A stretch of 64,000 nucleotides of DNA from Calditrichota bacterium (GTDB taxonomy: Bacteria; Electryoneota; B3-LCP): positions 1 through 64,000 of the forward strand of contig JAGVQJ010000048.1 of assembly GCA_020051775.1 (NCBI GenBank), in the 5' to 3' direction. Positions 27,168 through 35,698 of this stretch are shown here, piece after piece (the first letter of the stretch is position 1; every line of letters starts with the position of its first letter). The notes below the pieces were generated by a model. That model was not told where the DNA came from. It did not search any database and saw only the letters and a list, made by a program, of their open reading frames with translations. Both the position numbers and the translations under genes were made by a program.

Positions 27168-27827
27168 ATGTCCGTTCACCTGCAACGGGAAATCGAAAAA
27201 TTAAAACGGAAAGTTCTGACCATGAGCGCGATGGTTCAGGACACTATCACCGAAGCGGTTCGGGCCTTAAAGGAACGAGATGCTCGGTTGGCGGAAAAGG
27301 TCATTGAGTCAGACAACCAGATTGATCATCTGGAATTGGACATTGAGGAGGATTGTCTAAAGATCCTGGCTCTATACAATCCGGTAGCTACGGATCTTCG
27401 CTTCGTTATTACCGTCCTCAAGATCAACAACGACCTGGAACGCATGGCCGATTTGGCGGTGAATATTGCCGAAAGATCCAAATATCTGGCCGTGCAACGA
27501 AATATCAAGATCCCAGCAGAACTATCCGAGTCAGCGGAAATCGTCCAGCAGATGCTGAAGGATACCCTGACCGCCTTAATTCAGGAAAATCCGTTGTTAG
27601 CTCGTGAGGTCATACAGCAAGACAACGCGGTTGACGACATTCACCGCCGGATGTACTTTCTGGTGCAGAACAGTATGCGCGAGCATCTCGATCAGATCGA
27701 ATGCCAAATCAGCCTGCTGACCGTGTCACGCAACTTAGAGCGCATTGCCGACCAGATCACCAATATTGCCGAGGATGTCATTTATCTCGTTGAAGGGCAC
27801 CTGGTTCGGCATGGTGGCCTCCTATAA
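27168..27827 (+). CDS. phoU: Phosphate transport regulator PhoU
   Basis: 219 residues forming two three-helix PhoU repeats: L..M..MV..TI.EAV near 14-30, DNQIDHLELDIEEDCLKILAL-type motif at about 47, and a second copy with DNAVDDIHRRMY at about 145. ERMADLAVNIAE and ERIADQITNIAED are the metal-binding motifs. PhoU links the Pst transporter to PhoR and represses the regulon when phosphate is plentiful. Ends at a strong bidirectional terminator. Confidence 0.96.
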   Translation: MSVHLQREIEKLKRKVLTMSAMVQDTITEAVRALKERDARLAEKVIESDNQIDHLELDIEEDCLKILALYNPVATDLRFVITVLKINNDLERMADLAVNIAERSKYLAVQRNIKIPAELSESAEIVQQMLKDTLTALIQENPLLAREVIQQDNAVDDIHRRMYFLVQNSMREHLDQIECQISLLTVSRNLERIADQITNIAEDVIYLVEGHLVRHGGLL

Positions 27828-27841
27828 GCACCGGGAATACG

Positions 27842-27877
27842 AAAAAAGCCTGCCTCGCTAATGGGGCAGGCTTTTTT
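27842..27877. terminator. Bidirectional terminator phoU / histidine kinase
   Basis: A run of A, then GCCTGCC (27848-27854) pairing with GGCAGGC (27865-27871), then a run of T. It works for phoU on the plus strand and the convergent kinase gene on the minus strand. Confidence 0.93.
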
Positions 27878-27895
27878 ATAATCTGTTTGGCGTTT

Positions 27896-29032
27896 CTATG
27901 CTGGAACTTCCAATTCTGCATCCCACTCACTTGCCTCAGTTTCGATTGCCGAATCCGTTTCCGCTGAATAACATGGGAGATAAATCCGGAAGGTTGTACC
28001 CTTCTCAGTTTCGGATTGAACTTCAAACCGTGCGCGGTACTTCCGCATCAATTGATGCGCGCTTGACAACCCCAACCCCGTGCCCACCGGTTCATCGCTG
28101 CGCTGCTGACCGGCCAACGGTTTGGTCGTGAAGAAAGGATCGAAGATTCGGTCCCGAATTTCAGGGTTTATGCCGCAGCCGGTGTCTGTCACTTCGATCA
28201 TCATACTACTTTTAAGTGAAGAAGTCCTGACACTCAGCCATTTTTTGTCACTGGCGTGCATGGCATCAATGGAATTACGCACGATATTAAGAAAGGCCTG
28301 TGAAAAATCACTGTAGACGCCACGGATGGTGGGAAGATCAGGATCGAAGTTGTAGGACTTGTTAATCTCGTGCTTGAACGCCAAATCTGCATTCAGGAAC
28401 TCCAGCTCTTCCGTCAGTAATTTGTTTAAATCAATTTCCTGCTCGTCTTGGCTCTGTTCCTGGCGGCTCTTGAAAAGCATATTATTGACTATAGCGCTGA
28501 TGCGCAGAGCCTGTTCAAGCATATCATCCATATAGGGTAGGTCAGAATGAGTCAATTTTAATAGCTCAATATGGGTGATAATGCCTTGCAGGGGTACGTT
28601 CACATTATGAGCAATGCCGGCGGCCAGTAAACCGATGCTGGCTAACTTAGATTGCTGCATCAGCTCCAATTGCAACTCCTTTTCCCGTGCTTGTTCTATT
28701 TTATGCTCGGTGATATCAATAACCGTTCCCTGAATAGTTCGAGGTTTATCATTGTCATTCGACACCAGGGAAGCATTTTCGAGAATCCATACTGAGGTAC
28801 CATCTCGCCGGCGCAGATGGAATTCGTACTCTGTCAAAGACCCTTGCTCCTCCAATCGCTTGATAAAAACTTCCCGATCCCCAGGATCTTGGAAGAAATC
28901 CTTGACGCTGGCGCCAATGACTTCAGAACGACAGGAGCATCCCAATATATGAGCATACGCGTCATTGCAATCCAGAAATTTGCCCTCAACTGTCGAGCAG
29001 AACACTCCCGCTACACTGCGTTCAAATAGCAT
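27896..29032 (-). CDS. PAS-histidine kinase portion (3' half of a split kinase gene)
   Basis: 378 residues from the first ATG. PAS domain to about 115, dimerisation helix with the H-box variant IAHNVNVPLQG, and HATPase with NIVRNSIDAM, DTGCGINPEI and GTGLGLSSAH. The ATG at 29032 falls inside the PAS domain. The same frame reads on upstream without a stop as EHELALSEQRYR, the usual linker that enters a PAS domain. This half therefore probably belongs to one kinase with 29068-30513, separated by a -1 shift around the AAAGGGAA run near 29075. Domain order of the restored protein: CHASE4, HAMP, PAS, PAS, HisKA, HATPase. Whether the shift is real, programmed or an assembly error cannot be told. 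Confidence 0.85.
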   Translation of the reverse strand: MLFERSVAGVFCSTVEGKFLDCNDAYAHILGCSCRSEVIGASVKDFFQDPGDREVFIKRLEEQGSLTEYEFHLRRRDGTSVWILENASLVSNDNDKPRTIQGTVIDITEHKIEQAREKELQLELMQQSKLASIGLLAAGIAHNVNVPLQGIITHIELLKLTHSDLPYMDDMLEQALRISAIVNNMLFKSRQEQSQDEQEIDLNKLLTEELEFLNADLAFKHEINKSYNFDPDLPTIRGVYSDFSQAFLNIVRNSIDAMHASDKKWLSVRTSSLKSSMMIEVTDTGCGINPEIRDRIFDPFFTTKPLAGQQRSDEPVGTGLGLSSAHQLMRKYRARFEVQSETEKGTTFRIYLPCYSAETDSAIETEASEWDAELEVPA

Positions 29033-29067
29033 CCGGTATCGTTGTTCCGATAAAGCAAGTTCGTGTT

Positions 29068-30513
29068 CTATTCCCTTTGCACCGTAACGTCTTCCAGAAT
29101 ATACAGCCGCCCGATGTGTTCTCCCAGTTGATTTTTCACCTGGGAGCTCAAACAGCGAATGGTCTGGCCGTTGCGAAGCGGAATTTCGTCAATGATCTCT
29201 AATCGGGCTTTATCCCAATTTGATACGTCAAAGAATTCTTTAAATCTTTGACCTTCTATTTGCAAGGCAGAACACTGATTAATTACTTCCCCTGCGGAAA
29301 TGTTCCGGCTGCGCAGTTCAGCTTCCAGGCTCTCAATTCCACAAATTTCGCAAAAGCGCCGATTGAAAAACAGTATATTTTCAGCACGAGTATCCACCAT
29401 CAAGAAACCCAAAGGTGAAGAGTCGGACATGGAGCGCAGAAACGTTTCATTCAACCGCAACTCTTCATTGGAATGTTCCAGTGTCGTGAGCAAGTGATTA
29501 ATCGTCACTGCGAGACTGTGTAATTCATCGTCTCCTGCAGTGTAGACTCTGTTTCTTAAATCTGAGGGGTTGGCAATTTTACCAACTTGTTGAGTCAGAT
29601 TCACCAAACGAGACAGAACAAGTTTTTCCATCAAGATGAAGATAACGATTCCAAAAGTTAAAGCAATCACAACAGTAGATAACGTAAAATACCACGCTGA
29701 CAAAAGACCCTGCTTGTAAATGTCTCGCGGCATTATGATGCTCAAAACCAACTTAGATTGACCGAAGACATCCTTTATTATTGTATAACCTGCCACCGTT
29801 TCCTGATCAATTGGTTGGATGAATTCTTTAAAGTCACTCTCCTGAGAAGTTACGCCGATACTACCAGGTATCGGCGTAACCATTTTATCCCGATTGTAAA
29901 TGTTTATCCTCATATGAGTGATTGTAGACAGATGCTGAGTGTACTGCTCATCCAGTTTGCGACCCATGATTAGTTGACCATGTGGAAAGCCTTCGGCATC
30001 GCTGGTCAGAATTGAATTTATGGATATAATTAGCGATTCAGACTCCGTGACTAATACCCCGTCACAATGGATAATGGCATTATTCAGTTGTAACCCGCAT
30101 AATCTTTCCATCTCCTGGGCGATTTCCAGCGGCACAGGTATTTGGGAACTGCTGGAATCATCGTAGTACCGGGCATGCAGGATTTTCCCGGAATTCTTTA
30201 CGAAAAATATATAATCAACATTCAAGTTTGTAAACGTTGTGGGGACAATGTTTGTCTCTATATAAGATTGGTTGGAATCAATCATAAACCGATAAGTGTC
30301 ATCCCAATAGGCATAATCCCGGCATATTCTATCTAAAGCAGATAATTCATTGGTGAAGGCGTCGTGCGCGCGAGCCAAATCGCGATATACACTATTCTGT
30401 TCAATTTTTTTATTGTCGTTGATAAGTATATAATACGTGATAAGATACTGGCCGGCAATCAACGCCAGAATGACGCCACTGATGATCAATAGAGTTTTCT
30501 TACGCAGACCCAC
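29068..30513 (-). CDS. CHASE4-HAMP-PAS sensor portion (5' half of a split kinase gene)
   Basis: About 481 residues. Transmembrane helix at 8-32, a periplasmic CHASE4-like sensor (about 40-265) with DRICRDYAYWDDTYRFM, a second helix (about 275-300), HAMP (300-355) and one PAS domain (360-480). No kinase core follows: the frame stops at 29068 right after DVTVQRE, and the kinase core continues in the -1 frame. GTG at 30513 is preferred as start because AAGGG sits 7 nt upstream; TTG at 30519 has no usable site. Ligand unknown. No response regulator is adjacent. Confidence 0.82.
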   Translation of the reverse strand: MGLRKKTLLIISGVILALIAGQYLITYYILINDNKKIEQNSVYRDLARAHDAFTNELSALDRICRDYAYWDDTYRFMIDSNQSYIETNIVPTTFTNLNVDYIFFVKNSGKILHARYYDDSSSSQIPVPLEIAQEMERLCGLQLNNAIIHCDGVLVTESESLIISINSILTSDAEGFPHGQLIMGRKLDEQYTQHLSTITHMRINIYNRDKMVTPIPGSIGVTSQESDFKEFIQPIDQETVAGYTIIKDVFGQSKLVLSIIMPRDIYKQGLLSAWYFTLSTVVIALTFGIVIFILMEKLVLSRLVNLTQQVGKIANPSDLRNRVYTAGDDELHSLAVTINHLLTTLEHSNEELRLNETFLRSMSDSSPLGFLMVDTRAENILFFNRRFCEICGIESLEAELRSRNISAGEVINQCSALQIEGQRFKEFFDVSNWDKARLEIIDEIPLRNGQTIRCLSSQVKNQLGEHIGRLYILEDVTVQRE

Positions 30514-30583
30514 TGACAAGCCCTTTTTTATTTATCCACAAGGAAAGGGGCACAGAGTATACCTTTTATGCGAATCGAGTAAT

Positions 30584-30612
30584 ATAATATTTAACAACTT
30601 AAACAAATACAA
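30584..30612 (-). promoter_or_regulatory. Promoter TTGTAT-17-TATTAT
   Basis: Minus strand: TTGTAT (30612-30607), 17-nt spacer, TATTAT (30589-30584), about 70 nt before the kinase start. The rest of the 30514-30774 gap is AT-rich with no gene. Confidence 0.6.
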
Positions 30613-30726
30613 GTGGATTATTTTTAATTCTGACCCAACACCATTGACATCCTGGATATGGTACATTTTTGTTAAGTTAAGCAAACTTCAGATGGTAACT
30701 CTGAGTCCTAAGCGATTATCAGACAC

Positions 30727-30753
30727 AAAAAAGGGCGCCGCGCAGGACGCCCT
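30727..30753 (-). terminator. Terminator of the electron-transfer operon
   Basis: Minus strand: AGGGCG (30753-30748), loop TCCTGCGCGG, CGCCCT (30737-30732), then a T-run. It lies 22 nt after the stop of the last cytochrome gene and closes the nine-gene unit. Confidence 0.9.
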
Positions 30754-30774
30754 CAGTAAGCAATGATTATCGGC

Positions 30775-32013
30775 TTATTTACCTTTATGACACTGCACGC
30801 ACAGTTCGCGATTGCCTTCTAAAGGTAGTAAAGGATTGGCTTTGGCAAGGTGAATCTGGTGGCAACTGATACAGGTCATGGGTTTCTGGGTGCGGGGATC
30901 CACGGCGCCGGAACCCAAGGGGTGGGTAATCTGGTGTTGATGCTTATGGCAATTGCTGCACAGAGCAATAGATTCATCTGCCAGAAACCGTTCCTGATCG
31001 GAGCCATGCGGAACGTGGCAAGAGGTGCAATTCTGGTCGCCGTGTGGAGACCCTTTATAATCTTCTGTGAAGCCCGTCACAGTCCCATGGCAGCCGAAAC
31101 AGAGTGACTTTTGATCCGTCTTCAGCAGCGGAGCATCGCCGGCTGCATGAGGATTGTGGCAGGTCGTACATTCATTCTTATCCGGCGGCACATGGCGATA
31201 CAGTGACGTGTAACTCTGAGCAATCTCCTTATGGCAACTCTGACACAAATCGTTCATTTTTCCTTTCAGTGCGAAACCCTTTCCCTGTGCTGATTGCAGG
31301 TTGCTGTGGCAAGCCTGGCAGTTGTTGGCGGCGAAGGGATTGTGCTGCATGGGCATAAGAAGACCCTTGCTCTTGGAGCCATGTGGGTTGTGGCACGCGG
31401 TGCAGTTCGCGCCGCGTAAGTCGTAACCTTTATGTACGGTGGAAAAGCGAGTATCAATTTTGTGGCAACTCGAGCAAAGTGTGTAGACGTCCTTCTTCGT
31501 CAAGTCGTCGTGTTCCGAACTATGGGCGTCGTGGCAAGTTGTGCATGATCCGTTGATCATCGGATCATGCTTAACAGGGCTGGACAACCAACCCTTAGCC
31601 TGTTCATGGCAACTGATGCAGACCTCTCGGATCGGCGCGCGGAGCTGATCGGCATACTGCGAGGCGTGAGCGTCATGACAACTCAGGCATTCCCCCTTGG
31701 CCACCGGATCGTGAACCACGGGTTTGTCCAGCTTGGCGGCTTCTTCGGAATGGCAACCATAACACACGTTTTTTGTTTCATCTTGCAGCAGCGCGTTGTG
31801 CCGGGCAGCGTGAGGATTGTGGCACTGCGAGCATTTTCCGTCGGTTTTCAGCGGAGTATGCACATGCTTGCTGCTCAGAGTCTGCTTGAAGGTATCGTGG
31901 CATTGCAGACAGACCTGCGGCTCATTCACCTGCACCTGCGAAAAGGCTGAAGTTACGAGCAGCCAGGTGGCGGCCAAAAGAGAGGCACCGATATGTTGAA
32001 GCGTTTTGGTCAT
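30775..32013 (-). CDS. 16-heme c-type cytochrome (paired CXXCH)
   Basis: 412 residues from ATG at 32013, which overlaps the stop of the 26-heme gene (ATGA); a signal peptide with TWLLVTSAFSQ follows immediately. A longer upstream frame has no signal and is rejected. I count 16 CXXCH motifs, spaced about 24 residues apart in the doubled-CXXCH layout (CxxCH...HxP...CxxCHxPH). Nearly every second motif is followed by an extra His that could be a distal ligand, giving bis-His haems. Very high haem density means a periplasmic or outer-face electron conduit. Last gene of the operon with the OmcS-like protein. Confidence 0.92.
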   Translation of the reverse strand: MTKTLQHIGASLLAATWLLVTSAFSQVQVNEPQVCLQCHDTFKQTLSSKHVHTPLKTDGKCSQCHNPHAARHNALLQDETKNVCYGCHSEEAAKLDKPVVHDPVAKGECLSCHDAHASQYADQLRAPIREVCISCHEQAKGWLSSPVKHDPMINGSCTTCHDAHSSEHDDLTKKDVYTLCSSCHKIDTRFSTVHKGYDLRGANCTACHNPHGSKSKGLLMPMQHNPFAANNCQACHSNLQSAQGKGFALKGKMNDLCQSCHKEIAQSYTSLYRHVPPDKNECTTCHNPHAAGDAPLLKTDQKSLCFGCHGTVTGFTEDYKGSPHGDQNCTSCHVPHGSDQERFLADESIALCSNCHKHQHQITHPLGSGAVDPRTQKPMTCISCHQIHLAKANPLLPLEGNRELCVQCHKGK

Positions 32014-34031
32014 TTCGAACCCTTGATTTCCTGATTTTGACCCGGATGGCATGATTGACAATCGCGCTCGGCAAAGGGAGCGTGCATTTGCGGCCCCATT
32101 AATCCCTCGCCGGGGGATGAATGTGGATCGTGGCACCCGGTACAGTTCAGATTCGCGCCGCTTAATCCCAAATGGCTGGATTTAAACTTCGCCTCCTCCC
32201 CATCGTGACAGCTCAGGCACATTGCGGGCATTTCCTTCCGCGCTAAGGCAGCCGTCTGCGTATAATGCGGCGCATGACAATCCAGACACAACCCTTCCGC
32301 CGCAGGATAGTGGGCCTTGTCGGTCTTCAAGGGGCCGGCGATTTCCTTATGACAGGTCAAGCACAGGTTTTTCGGCTGATCCAGTAATAAACTCGGATTG
32401 GCGCTGTTGTGGGGGGCGTGGCAACTGCCGCAGTCCCCAGATACAAAAGGCTGATGAGTGGTCGTGGCGGTTTTAAGTCCCACGGCCAAGTCACTGTGGC
32501 AGGAGGCACAGAGTTCGGATTTTGGCGCAGTCAAAAGATTGGCAAATTGACCAGCATGGGATTTATGGCAGCTTTGACAATCTTTATCCACGAAGGGGGC
32601 ATGATGCGAGATTTGGTCGGGCGCATTCAACATGTCGTTATGGCAGGAAACACACAATTCGCCTTGAGGCAGTTTCAGCAATTTGGCATTGTTTCCCTGA
32701 TGCGGTTCATGGCAATCGGCGCATTTTCCGGAATAAACCGGAGTGTGAATGTAAGCTTGATCGTAATCTTTCTTGGCGTCGGCGTGACAACCAAAGCAGA
32801 GATCGTCGGTCTTTGCGGTCAACAACTTCTTCTGAGGACTACCATGCGGGGTATGGCAATCGGTACAAGAGCCCTCCACAAAGGCGGCATGCTTGACGGG
32901 GGCTTCGGTTCCGCCAATGAGGTCGGTATGGCACTTGAGGCAGAGCTCGCGAGTTGAAACCGTCAGAAGCTTCTTGTCAGTCTGACCGTGCGCGATATGA
33001 CAATTGGCGCACGATTCAGCGGCGGGCGCATGTTTGACGGCATTGTTCAACTGCTCGCCAACGTCGGAATGACACTCCTGACACAGTTGGCGATCGGGCG
33101 CTTTCAATAACGCTTTTTGAGCCGAACTATGGGGTTGATGACAAGACAAACACTCACCTTGCGCCACCGGTGGGTGCGTACCCGACGGAGCCACCTGGGA
33201 TTGTTCATGACAACTATAACATAACTCTCCAGCCGTCGCGGCGATGGTAAAGTCGTTACCCTGGCCCGGCGCCGGGTGGCAAGCCTCACAGTTGCCTTCA
33301 GCCAGCGGCGCGTGAACTGATTGGCCCAGCAGTTTGTCATCAGACGAAGTATGCGGCTGATGACAGACCGTACAGCTTTTTTCCGCCACGGGATAATTGC
33401 GGTGCGCCTTAGTGAATGAAGCCGTGCCGGTTTCGTGGCACTTACGACAAAGGTCCTTTTGTTCGACCGTTAACAGATGCTCATGATCGCCACCGTGTAC
33501 GTCGTGGCAAGCCCAACAAGATTCCTTGATCTTGGAATGCCCCTTATTCTGCGTAAACTGGGTTTGTTCATGGCAACCGAAGCAGAGCTCTTCGGCGCTA
33601 CTCTTCAGCAGCATCCCGCTGTTCGAGGCGTGAGGATCGTGACATTTGAGGCATTGACCCTTCTGAGCCGGGTCATGCTGAAACTTCCCAGACAAGCCTA
33701 ACGATTCGGGTTTGTGGCAACCCACGCACAGTTCGGTTTCCGGTTTCTGCAAGCGCAACGCGCCGACTTTGCCATGAGGTTTATGACAGACGCCGCATTC
33801 ACCCTTTTCGACCGGTTGATGCAGGTTTTTACCCGGGAATTTACTCAATTCATGACAACCGGTACAATCGCCTTTGCCGGAAAAAAGTTGACCTTTCTTC
33901 ACTTGCGCAGAACCAGGATCAGACCACAGTACCGTTAAGGCTAAACCGGCCAGTATCAATATCGCGATAACAGTTCCTCCGCGTCGTGTCCGATTCTGTT
34001 GGCCGAGGAATCCTTTTAATGCACGAAGCAT
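32010..34031 (-). CDS. 26-heme c-type cytochrome (paired CXXCH)
   Basis: 673 residues with an N-terminal signal or anchor (VIAILILAGLALTVLW, then GSAQV at about 43). I count 26 CXXCH motifs over about 610 residues. They alternate between LC..CH and C..CHxPHxS, with HxP about 12 residues before each second site. This repeated unit of 45-50 residues carries two haems and suggests 13 tandem copies that grew by duplication. A rigid haem wire of this size could span the periplasm. It starts 4 nt after the foldase gene and is coupled to the 16-heme gene. Confidence 0.93.
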   Translation of the reverse strand: MLRALKGFLGQQNRTRRGGTVIAILILAGLALTVLWSDPGSAQVKKGQLFSGKGDCTGCHELSKFPGKNLHQPVEKGECGVCHKPHGKVGALRLQKPETELCVGCHKPESLGLSGKFQHDPAQKGQCLKCHDPHASNSGMLLKSSAEELCFGCHEQTQFTQNKGHSKIKESCWACHDVHGGDHEHLLTVEQKDLCRKCHETGTASFTKAHRNYPVAEKSCTVCHQPHTSSDDKLLGQSVHAPLAEGNCEACHPAPGQGNDFTIAATAGELCYSCHEQSQVAPSGTHPPVAQGECLSCHQPHSSAQKALLKAPDRQLCQECHSDVGEQLNNAVKHAPAAESCANCHIAHGQTDKKLLTVSTRELCLKCHTDLIGGTEAPVKHAAFVEGSCTDCHTPHGSPQKKLLTAKTDDLCFGCHADAKKDYDQAYIHTPVYSGKCADCHEPHQGNNAKLLKLPQGELCVSCHNDMLNAPDQISHHAPFVDKDCQSCHKSHAGQFANLLTAPKSELCASCHSDLAVGLKTATTTHQPFVSGDCGSCHAPHNSANPSLLLDQPKNLCLTCHKEIAGPLKTDKAHYPAAEGLCLDCHAPHYTQTAALARKEMPAMCLSCHDGEEAKFKSSHLGLSGANLNCTGCHDPHSSPGEGLMGPQMHAPFAERDCQSCHPGQNQEIKGSK

Positions 34032-34035
34032 GGGA

Positions 34036-35694
34036 TTATTTACCTCTTATGGCGCTGAATTGCAGCGCTTTCAGCGCTTCATGATTGATAGTGATTTTCG
34101 ATCCGGTATTAAGTTGCTCCAAGACGTCTTTTAAAATCCGATCAAACTCCATCTGCTTCAAGCTCTCCTGCACGGCGCCGCGGACTTGCGACAATGGTAG
34201 CGGTTCGCCGGGTTTGCGATCCGTTAACTTGATCAGCATGTACCCATCCAGGTTTTGGTAGGGACCTGTCACGACGCCGATACTCAGTGTATCCAGAACC
34301 TTACGCAATGATTCTGGAAATTCAACCAACTTGAGCCATCCACGGTCACCCGATTTCCCGGCATAACGATCAGTAGAACAGCTCCGAACCATCCAGGTGA
34401 AATCAGCGCCGGCATTCAACCGGGCTAATACACGGTCGGCGCTATCTTGATCTGCCACAGTTAACTGGCTTATTTTAACCTCACCCGAGGAATGGTAATA
34501 ATCTCGATGTGCTTGGAAAAAAGTATCCTCCATGACCGGTGTGATGACAACCTGTGGAGTGACCGTCTTGGACAAATAATCCATCACCAGTAGAGAATCG
34601 GAGTAGGCCTCCGTTTTCCATTTTACTCGTTCATTGTCTGTAATGTATCCTCTTGAAATCACCTCTCTTTGGAAAAGTCGGTGATTGATCATTTCCTTCA
34701 GCACGCTAAATTTCATCGGATTCAGCATTTCAGGACTGCGGCTCACTGCGCTATGCAATATCTTGTGGCGGAGCTGAGTAAGCGTGATGGTGGAATCCCC
34801 CACCGAAGCCAGCACCCAACCGGAATCCGAAGCGCTGTAGGCGCTCGTATCGGTAATGACGGCAGCCAAATTCAGCAAACTGTCATTGACAACCACGCCA
34901 AATTTTGATTTCAACGAGGCGATAAACTCCTCATGGACAGTGTCTAAAAGCTGCCGTTGCAATGTGGTTAGAATCCGGCCACGGAAAATACCCAATTCCG
35001 AGGTATCGGCCGGCTGCGAAGCCAGTAACCTGAAAATCGCGAAACCATCGCGGTAGGGAAAGGGGCCGCGCAATTCTCCAACCCGAGCAGAATCAACCTG
35101 GGGTCGCAGAAATTCGTTCAATTCGAGCCAGTACCGCAGCCCCTTATCACCGCCCCCGAGGCGGTATTGATCCCCGGCATATTGTGCGGCGATGTCCTCC
35201 AGTTTTGCTCCGGCCTTTAAAGCCCGTAGCGAGCTATCGGCTTGGGATTTCTGGTTCAGAATAACCAGATAAATATGAAATTTTCGGAATTGTTTCGCGA
35301 AAGTTTCGCTTATCTCCCCCTCGGTGATGGGGATGCTGTCCGGAAGATTCTCGCGCAGTAACAGTTCGACGGCGGCATTCAGCTTAAATTTCTCGATTCG
35401 CGCTTTGTAGCCGGGTTCCTGATTTAAGCCCATAGCGACAGCATCCTGGACCATCAGTCGTTCATTGATCAAGCGTTCCAAAAGCTTTTCAACGTCGAAA
35501 CTTGTGCGACTTGTGTCATGTTCGCCGCTATGAATGCGACCCAATTCTCTTGAAAAGGCGCGTGCGAAAATAGTGTCGCCATCAACAATGGCCAAAGCGG
35601 TTGATTCGATATTATCGCGAGCCGGGACAGACTGCGTTAAAAGCAGCAAAACTCCGACGACAACATATATTTGCTTAGGATGATTTATGAGCAT
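34036..35694 (-). CDS. Periplasmic peptidyl-prolyl isomerase with two parvulin domains
   Basis: 552 residues, signal peptide ending near SVPARD (25). A SurA/PrsA-type chaperone N-domain (residues 33-120) leads into a first parvulin-like domain (about 130-245, with GGGDKGLRYWLELNEF and GPFPYRDGFAIFRLL). A second set follows: trigger-like helices at about 290-375 and a parvulin at 385-500 (SGDRGWLKLVEFPE, GPYQNLDGYMLIKL). It likely folds outer-membrane or haem proteins of this operon. PPIase genes also accompany cytochrome clusters in Geobacter as I recall, supporting an assembly role. Confidence 0.85.
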   Translation of the reverse strand: MLINHPKQIYVVVGVLLLLTQSVPARDNIESTALAIVDGDTIFARAFSRELGRIHSGEHDTSRTSFDVEKLLERLINERLMVQDAVAMGLNQEPGYKARIEKFKLNAAVELLLRENLPDSIPITEGEISETFAKQFRKFHIYLVILNQKSQADSSLRALKAGAKLEDIAAQYAGDQYRLGGGDKGLRYWLELNEFLRPQVDSARVGELRGPFPYRDGFAIFRLLASQPADTSELGIFRGRILTTLQRQLLDTVHEEFIASLKSKFGVVVNDSLLNLAAVITDTSAYSASDSGWVLASVGDSTITLTQLRHKILHSAVSRSPEMLNPMKFSVLKEMINHRLFQREVISRGYITDNERVKWKTEAYSDSLLVMDYLSKTVTPQVVITPVMEDTFFQAHRDYYHSSGEVKISQLTVADQDSADRVLARLNAGADFTWMVRSCSTDRYAGKSGDRGWLKLVEFPESLRKVLDTLSIGVVTGPYQNLDGYMLIKLTDRKPGEPLPLSQVRGAVQESLKQMEFDRILKDVLEQLNTGSKITINHEALKALQFSAIRGK

Positions 35695-35698
35695 ACGG

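Noticed and set aside
32014-32136. 41 extra N-terminal residues for the 16-heme cytochrome
   Set aside because: They lack a signal peptide and lie inside the end of the 26-heme gene; the ATG at 32013 overlaps the upstream stop and is followed by a signal peptide.
31817-32957. Several long plus-strand frames across the cytochrome genes
   Set aside because: They are mirror frames produced by the repeated CXXCH codons; no ribosome sites or recognisable domains.
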